From NCBI GenBank assembly GCA_963693365.1, contig CAVNZM010000008.1:3410001-3474000 (forward strand): DNA of 64,000 bases, written 5' to 3'. Numbering within the stretch: the first letter of the stretch is position 1; each line of letters opens with the position of its first letter. Below, one piece after another: positions 58,701 to 64,000 of the stretch. The notes under the pieces were generated by a model. That model worked only from the letters and a program-made list of their open reading frames with translations, had not been told where the DNA came from and searched no databases. The stretch comes from Amoebidium appalachense (taxonomy: Eukaryota; Ichthyosporea). Made by a program: the position numbers and the translations under genes.

Positions 58701-61700
58701 AGTCGCCAGCACCAACAGGAGCCACCAAGCCAGCAACAGCAGCCTCAGGCTGCAGCCCCCGCCAGCAGCCCACAACAGGGGCCACCCAGCCTGAAGGCCC
58801 TGCATGGGCCACCCAGCCAGCAGCAACCGATCACATCTACACTGCAGCAGCTGCCTGCAGCAGCAGATTGCAGCCCCGGCCGGGCGGCCCAGCACGGGCC
58901 ACCCAGCCGACAGTACCAACAGGAGCCACCAAGCCAGCAGCAGCCGCCGCAGGCTGTAGCCCCAGCAGGCAGCCCTCACCGGCAGCCACAGCAGGGGCCA
59001 CCCAGCCTGCAGGTCCTGCCAGGGCCACCCAGCCAGCAACAACCGACCACACCTACACTGCAGCAGCTGCCTGCAGCGGCGGCGTGCAGCCCCGGCCGGC
59101 AGGCCCAGCACGGGCCACCCAGCCGACAGCACCAACAGGAGCCACCCCGCCAGCAACAGCAGCCTCAGGCTGCAGACCCAGCAGGCAGCCCACACCTGCA
59201 GCCACAGCAGGGGCCACCCAGCCTGCAGGCCCTTCCAGAACAACCCAGCCAGCAGCAACCGACCACACCCACACGGCAGCAGCAGCAGGTAGCAGACTGC
59301 AACCCCAGCCGGCAGGCCCAGGACGGGCCATCCAGCCGACAGCACCGACAGGAGCCGCCAAACCAGCAGCAGCAGCCTCAGGCGGCAGCCCCAGCAGGCA
59401 GCCCACACCGGCAGCCTCAGCAGGGGCCACCCAGCCTGCAGGCCCTGCCAGGGCCACCTGGCCGGCAGCAACCGACCACACCCACACTGCAGCAGCTGCC
59501 TGCAGAAGCGGAGGGTAACCCCGGCCGGCAGGCCCAGCACGGGTCACCCAGCCGACAGCACCAGCAAGAGGCACCCAGCTGGCAGCAGCAGATTCAGGCT
59601 GTAGTCCCAACAAGCAGCCCACAACGGCAGCCACAGCAGGGGCCACCCAGCATGCAGGCCCTGCCAGGGCCACCCAACCAGCAACAACCGACCACACCCA
59701 CACTGCAGCAGCCGCCTGCAGCAGCGACGGGCAGCTCCGGCCGGCAGGCCCAGCACGGGCCACCCAGCCGACAGCACCAACAGGAGCCACCCAGTCAGCA
59801 GCAGCAGCCTCAGGCTGCAGCCTCAGTGGGCAGCCCACACCGGCAGCCACAGCAGGGGCCACCCAGCCTGCAGGCCCTGCCAGGGTCACCCAGCCAGCAG
59901 CAAACGACCACACCCACACTGCAGTGGCTGCCTGCAGCAGCAGATTGCAGCCCCGGCCGGCCGGCCCAGCGCGGGCCACCCAGCCGACGGCACAAACAGG
60001 AGCCACCAAGCGAGCAGCAGCAGCCACAGGCTGCAGCCCCAGCAGGCAGCCCACACCGGCAGTCACAGCAGGGGCCACCCAGCCTGCAGGCCCCGCCAAG
60101 GCCACCCAGCCAGCAGCAACCGACCACACCCCCACTGCACCAGCTGCCTGCGGCAGCAGATCGCAGCCCCGACCGGCCAGCCCAGCACGGGCCACCCAGC
60201 CGACAGCACGAACAGGAGCCTCCAAGCCAGCAGCAGCAGCCTCAGGCTGCAGCCCCAGCAGGCAGCCCACACCGGCAGCCACAGCAGGGGCCACCCAGCC
60301 AGCAGCAACCGACCCCACCCACACTGCAGCAGCTGCCTGCAGCAGCAGTGTGCAGCCCCGGCCGGCCGGCCCAGCACGGCCCCCCCAGCCGACAGTACCA
60401 ACAGGAGCCACCAAGCCAGCAGCAGCAGCCTCAGGCTGCAGCCCTAGCAGGCAGCCCACACCGGCAGCCACAGCAGGGGCCGCCCAGCCTGCAGGCCCTG
60501 CATGGGCTACCCGGCCAGCAGCAACAAATCACACCCACACTGCAGCAGCTGCATGCAGCAGCAGATTGCAGCCCCGGCCGGCAGGCCCAGCACGGGCCAC
60601 CCAGCCGACAGCACCAACAGGAGCAACCAAGCCAGCAGCAGCAGCCGCAGGCTGAAGCCCAAGCAGGCAGCCCACACCGGCAGCCAAAGCAGGGGCCACC
60701 CCGCCTGCAGACCCTGCCAGGGCCACCCACGGGCAACCAACAGCTACAGACCACACCCACGCAGCCGCAACGGCCCACAGCAGCAGAGTGCAACCCTGGC
60801 CAGCAGGCACGGCACGGGTCACCCACCCTGCAGCAGCACCCCACCCCCCCAGCAGCCCACCTGTCTCAGACAGGGAGGCAGTGGGAGGAGTGGGAGGCAA
60901 CCATGCGGGAGCAACTACAACTATACAGGTCCCAACTCCGAAGGAAACGGCAAAAACTCCTTTGGCTACGGGCAACAGCAGCAGCAGAAGCACGGTGCAA
61001 GCGTATGGTGGACGAACTCCGGCGAGCACTAAGCAGCATTTTAGACCGGGGGAGTGTGAACGTCTCGGCTACGTTAGTCAAGCACGTTACCCCAACGGGC
61101 ACTGAGTACCTCACGGAGTGGGCTGACACGGAGCCCGTCATTCGTGAAACTTATCACCGGTGGACGGCCCGCAGGAACCCACACATCGAGGAGATGCTCG
61201 CCGACCCAATGTGGGCCGACATCTATCGACCGATCCCCCCCGAAGACTCCCCATTAGGGTCTATAATGCACCCGGCCACCCACGACGAGCTCCAACAGAT
61301 CGTCCAAAGCCGACAGGGGGGGGAAGGCCCCCGACCCAACGGAAATCCAGTACGAATACTTCCAACACCTGGGGCCAAAGGGGCTAGCATGGCTCCTACA
61401 TATCATCAACGGATGTCTGGCCACGGGGACCACACCGAGGTCATGGCTGCACCACACCATCCATCCCCTACCGAAAGGGGAATGGGAAGGTGACTTCGAC
61501 AAAACCCGACCGATAGCACTCTTGGAAACGGCACGGAAGCTGCTAGAATCGGTCATCAACCAGCGCCTACTCTCGATCTTCCGGCAGTACCCCACCCTCC
61601 TCCCGGGGGGGAATTTTGGGTTCGTGCCGGGCCCGGGTATCGACGGGGCGCTGGCTATCATCCGAGAGACGATAGAGGATGCCATAGACCACGACCAGGA

Positions 61701-64000
61701 ACTATGGATCGTCCAACAGGACATTAAGAGGGCATATGACACGGTGTCTTGGCCCTCGGTGGAACTGGGGCTCACCCGCCTGGGCACAGACCCCCAGCTA
61801 ATCACCCTCCTCCGGCACATGTGGCACAGTCGTACGGCCACGGTGTGCACAGACCAGGGGCACACTGAGTCTTTCCCTGTTGAAAACGGCCTGGCCCAAG
61901 GGGCTGTCCTCTCCCCCATTCTGTGGATTATTTTCTACGATCCAGTTTTAACAGCCATCAAAAGGCACGGCAAGGGGTACACTTTCCACCTACCCCCACA
62001 GACACAGCACCACACACCGGCACAAACACCCCCGTGTGTGACGTCTGTAGCCTTCGCCGACGACACAACATGGTTTGGCCCCAACAAGGAGAGCATCCAG
62101 CAAACTCTCGATTTATCTGCCCCCTTTTTTTATTACCATGACTTGGAACCACACCCAGACAAGTTTTCAGTCCTCGCCCGTGGTACCCCAACACGGGCAA
62201 CAGTGGCCCCCATGCAGTACCGCAAATCCCCGGGAGCACCACCCCTACCCATTCAGATCGAGCTCCCCGATGCAAACATCAGAGTGCTAGGGGTCAACAT
62301 CACCCTCCAACGACACACCCGGCCCAACGATGGGAAGGCCATGCAGCTGACATTACGGGCCACCACCATACTAGCCCGTAAAATGCTGGCACCCAGCCAA
62401 GTGATCTACGTAGCCAACAGTGTGGGTGGCCCCGGCCATCCTCTTCCTCCTCAAAGGGTCAGTCATCAGCAACACCACCATGCAGGCAATCGACAGCAAG
62501 TGGAGAGACCTACTCCGTCGGAAGTGTGGTTTCCACCGGAGCACCCCGTCCGGGCTGCTACACCATCCCACTCTAGGGGGACTGGCCAGCATCGTCGAAT
62601 CAGCAGCCAGCACCATGGTTACGGAGCTGTGTGCCCTGCTGGAAACACCAGGACCAGCAGGGGACGTGGTCCGGTACCGAGCCTGGCAGCAGCAACACGT
62701 GACAGGCCTACCCTACCCACCCCTGGCAGTGCAAGCACCCCCAGCCAAACTTTACAGGCTAGGGGGAAAGCAGCTCCACAACTATTGGGCCCATATCACG
62801 GGGATCCTTCACGAGCGGCACCTGAGTATTGGGGAAACCCCTCCCCAAAAAACACAAGCACCCCCACCCCACCCTGTAACACACCCCCCCCCCTCCCCCC
62901 AAGGAGAAGGAGGGGAAGCAGCAACAACAACCAGCACCCCTATCAACACCGTTTTCCCGGACCACACCTTTGCAGCCCACATCGGCCCCCCCACACACCC
63001 CCGTCAGCTCTACACGGTGGAGGACACCATGGTACGGCCGGGGGTGTTCCGGGCGTTCCCCGAACTGCCCCACCCCCCAGACCTACTACACCCGGGAGCT
63101 ACACAGTGGTACAGGTCCATCATCAAGGGGGCCATCCCCATCGCAGACAAACTACGGCCAGCACTCAGACCACACACCCACCACACCATTGACCTCGTGC
63201 CAAACCACCCCGTCGGTGCATTCGTGGTGGAAATAGTCAAGAACGGGCAATACGAACTCAGCCAGGTGGTGGCCCACACCACCCACAACGGGGAGGCTTG
63301 GGTCAAAATAGCCCATCTACGGGACAACACAGAGGAGGAGGGGCTGAGATGGCACCGACCCACGTGGAACGACCCACATGGAACAGCCCATTTCCACTTT
63401 TGCCCTGGTGACTGCAAATACGGCCACTCCCCATGGAACCTAGCCTACACCCCGGCCACCCTCTCCCCCAACCCCGGGTACGCAGACGGAGAGGGGGAAG
63501 GGTTAGACACGGAGCCAGAATCGGAGTCGACGGGGCCCAGCGACGACTCCGACGACTCAGAGGACTCTAACACCGACAGCACCAACAGCAAATACGAGCC
63601 CCCTGAGCCCCCAGCCGATAATCACACCCACAACAAGCAGTGTGTGGGGTGGACCCGTGCTGTGGAGGTGATACGGGCAGACCCCTACGTGGCCTTCAAG
63701 ACCCGAATCACCACCCACATGGTAGTCCCGAAGTACCACAAGGACTTCATCAACACCGACAGTATCGACATCTACCAAGTCATCGCACTGAAGGATGGCT
63801 CCGATCCGGCCGAGCAGTGGAGGAAGATACACCATTTCCGGCGGCATCTTCCCCCCCACCAACAGGCATCACCCCAGATGCTCCACCTGCAAGCCAACGA
63901 GGAAGCCACACCCTTACCGGGGGACCTCCCCGGCCCACCCCCCCCCCCAGCAGCCACCACCGGTAGGGTCACCACCAGGACACAAGTGCACGGCCCACCC
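55720..64000 (+). pseudogene. LINE ORF2: APE endonuclease, Gln/Pro repeat, reverse transcriptase; frame-broken, 3' incomplete
   Basis: Endonuclease (about 55780-56700): T-L-N-L-A-G at the start, V-I-L-T-E-T (catalytic Glu, 55891), G-D-F-N (56353-56364), S-R-I-D-Y-V (56551-56568) and T-D-H-H (56635-56646), the AP-endonuclease set that nicks target DNA. A C-rich stretch at 57060-57200 moves the frame by one into the repeat (57260-60830) and a basic helical segment to 61315. The G run at 61316-61323 shifts back, giving G-K-A-P-D-P, R-P-I-A-L-L, motif A D-I-K-R-A-Y-D-T-V (about 61719-61746), motif B G-L-A-Q-G-A-V-L-S-P and catalytic F-A-D-D (62053-62064). A further break near 62430 opens a frame that stays open to the window end, about 520 codons with a thumb-like part, C-P-G-D-C-K-Y-G-H and an Asp/Ser-rich acidic tract (about 63490-63590). 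The start is not determined: the frame is open back to 55384. Confidence 0.85.
57260..60830 (+). repeat. About 16 tandem 216-bp units coding Gln/Pro-rich 72-residue repeats inside LINE ORF2
   Basis: Unit starts recur near 57337, 57552, 57768, 57976, 58192, 58408, 58689, 58895, 59110, 59323, 59539, 59755, 59970, 60187, 60376 and 60593, mostly 216 bases apart with some shorter or longer units. Each encodes blocks such as GPPSRQHQQEPPSQQQQPQA and GPPSLQALPGPPSQQQP. The frame carrying them (56844-61493 open, 1549 codons) has no stop. T is strongly depleted on the + strand, so other frames are also largely open. The non-repetitive helical tail after the array is in this same frame, which argues that this is the translated one. 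Confidence 0.92.

Larger units (their letters stand above)
52800..64000 (+). mobile_element. GC-rich LINE-type retrotransposon with giant ORF2, 3' end outside the window
   Basis: A sharp switch to C-rich, T-poor sequence near 52.8-53.2 kb marks the element. Order: 5' leader, ORF1 with zinc knuckles (53261 on), ORF2 with APE endonuclease, Gln/Pro-coding 216-bp repeats, reverse transcriptase and a long C-terminal region that is still open at 64000. The presence of both ORF1 and the endonuclease shows it is not 5' truncated like the LINE at 7.4-9.7 kb, and the two reverse transcriptases belong to different families. Frame breaks at several places, mostly in homopolymers, indicate either decay or base-calling errors. 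Confidence 0.88.

Noticed and set aside
56631-60471. Minus-strand open frames up to 472 codons (Gly/Trp/Cys/Leu-rich)
   Set aside because: Antisense shadows of the Gln/Pro-coding repeat; no stop codons arise because the + strand is T-poor.

Overview
This is a eukaryotic nuclear window. Its genes are cut into many short exons by introns made almost entirely of simple sequence: C and G homopolymers, (CA)n/(GT)n, (CT)n, and C-run/A-run composites. The retained proteins are opisthokont-like: a full-length MDR-type ABCB transporter, an ERK1/2-type MAP kinase with TEY loop and CD docking site, and an M20D amidohydrolase. With TATA/CCAAT promoters, two LINE families and very repeat-rich introns, a unicellular holozoan (for example an ichthyosporean-like protist) is my best guess. 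The placement is low confidence; no rRNA, tRNA or lineage marker is present.

Layout, with every real gene on the + strand. 1-2637: 3' part of an M20 amidohydrolase (three exons visible). 4737-5600: intronless secreted cysteine-rich protein with its own TATA/initiator promoter. 5.6-7.4 kb: tandem and inverted repeats. 7.4-9.75 kb: 5'-truncated, frameshifted LINE reverse transcriptase with a 3' tandem tail and poly(A). 10.87-38.64 kb: ABCB transporter, 38 exons, 1317 residues, reconstructed with every exon junction keeping phase. 41.29-51.61 kb: ERK-type MAP kinase, 13 exons, 379 residues. 52.7-64.0 kb: a second, GC-rich LINE with a zinc-knuckle ORF1 and an ORF2 carrying an APE endonuclease, about 16 copies of a 216-bp Gln/Pro-coding repeat, a reverse transcriptase and an unfamiliar acidic C-terminal region. 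It runs off the window end.

The genes are not an obvious functional cluster. The most interesting signals are architectural. About half of the 51 introns I could delimit have a C homopolymer starting within about 20 nt of the 5' splice site. Several introns end in (CA)n directly against the acceptor AG. At least two introns have complementary (GT)n and (AC)n ends that could fold the splice sites together. The 3.6-kb in-frame Gln/Pro repeat between endonuclease and reverse transcriptase of the second LINE is also unusual. Frame breaks in that LINE mostly sit at homopolymers, so part of the damage could be sequencing error. All exon boundaries are my own reading of GT/AG sites, reading-frame continuity and family motifs; no transcript or database was consulted.
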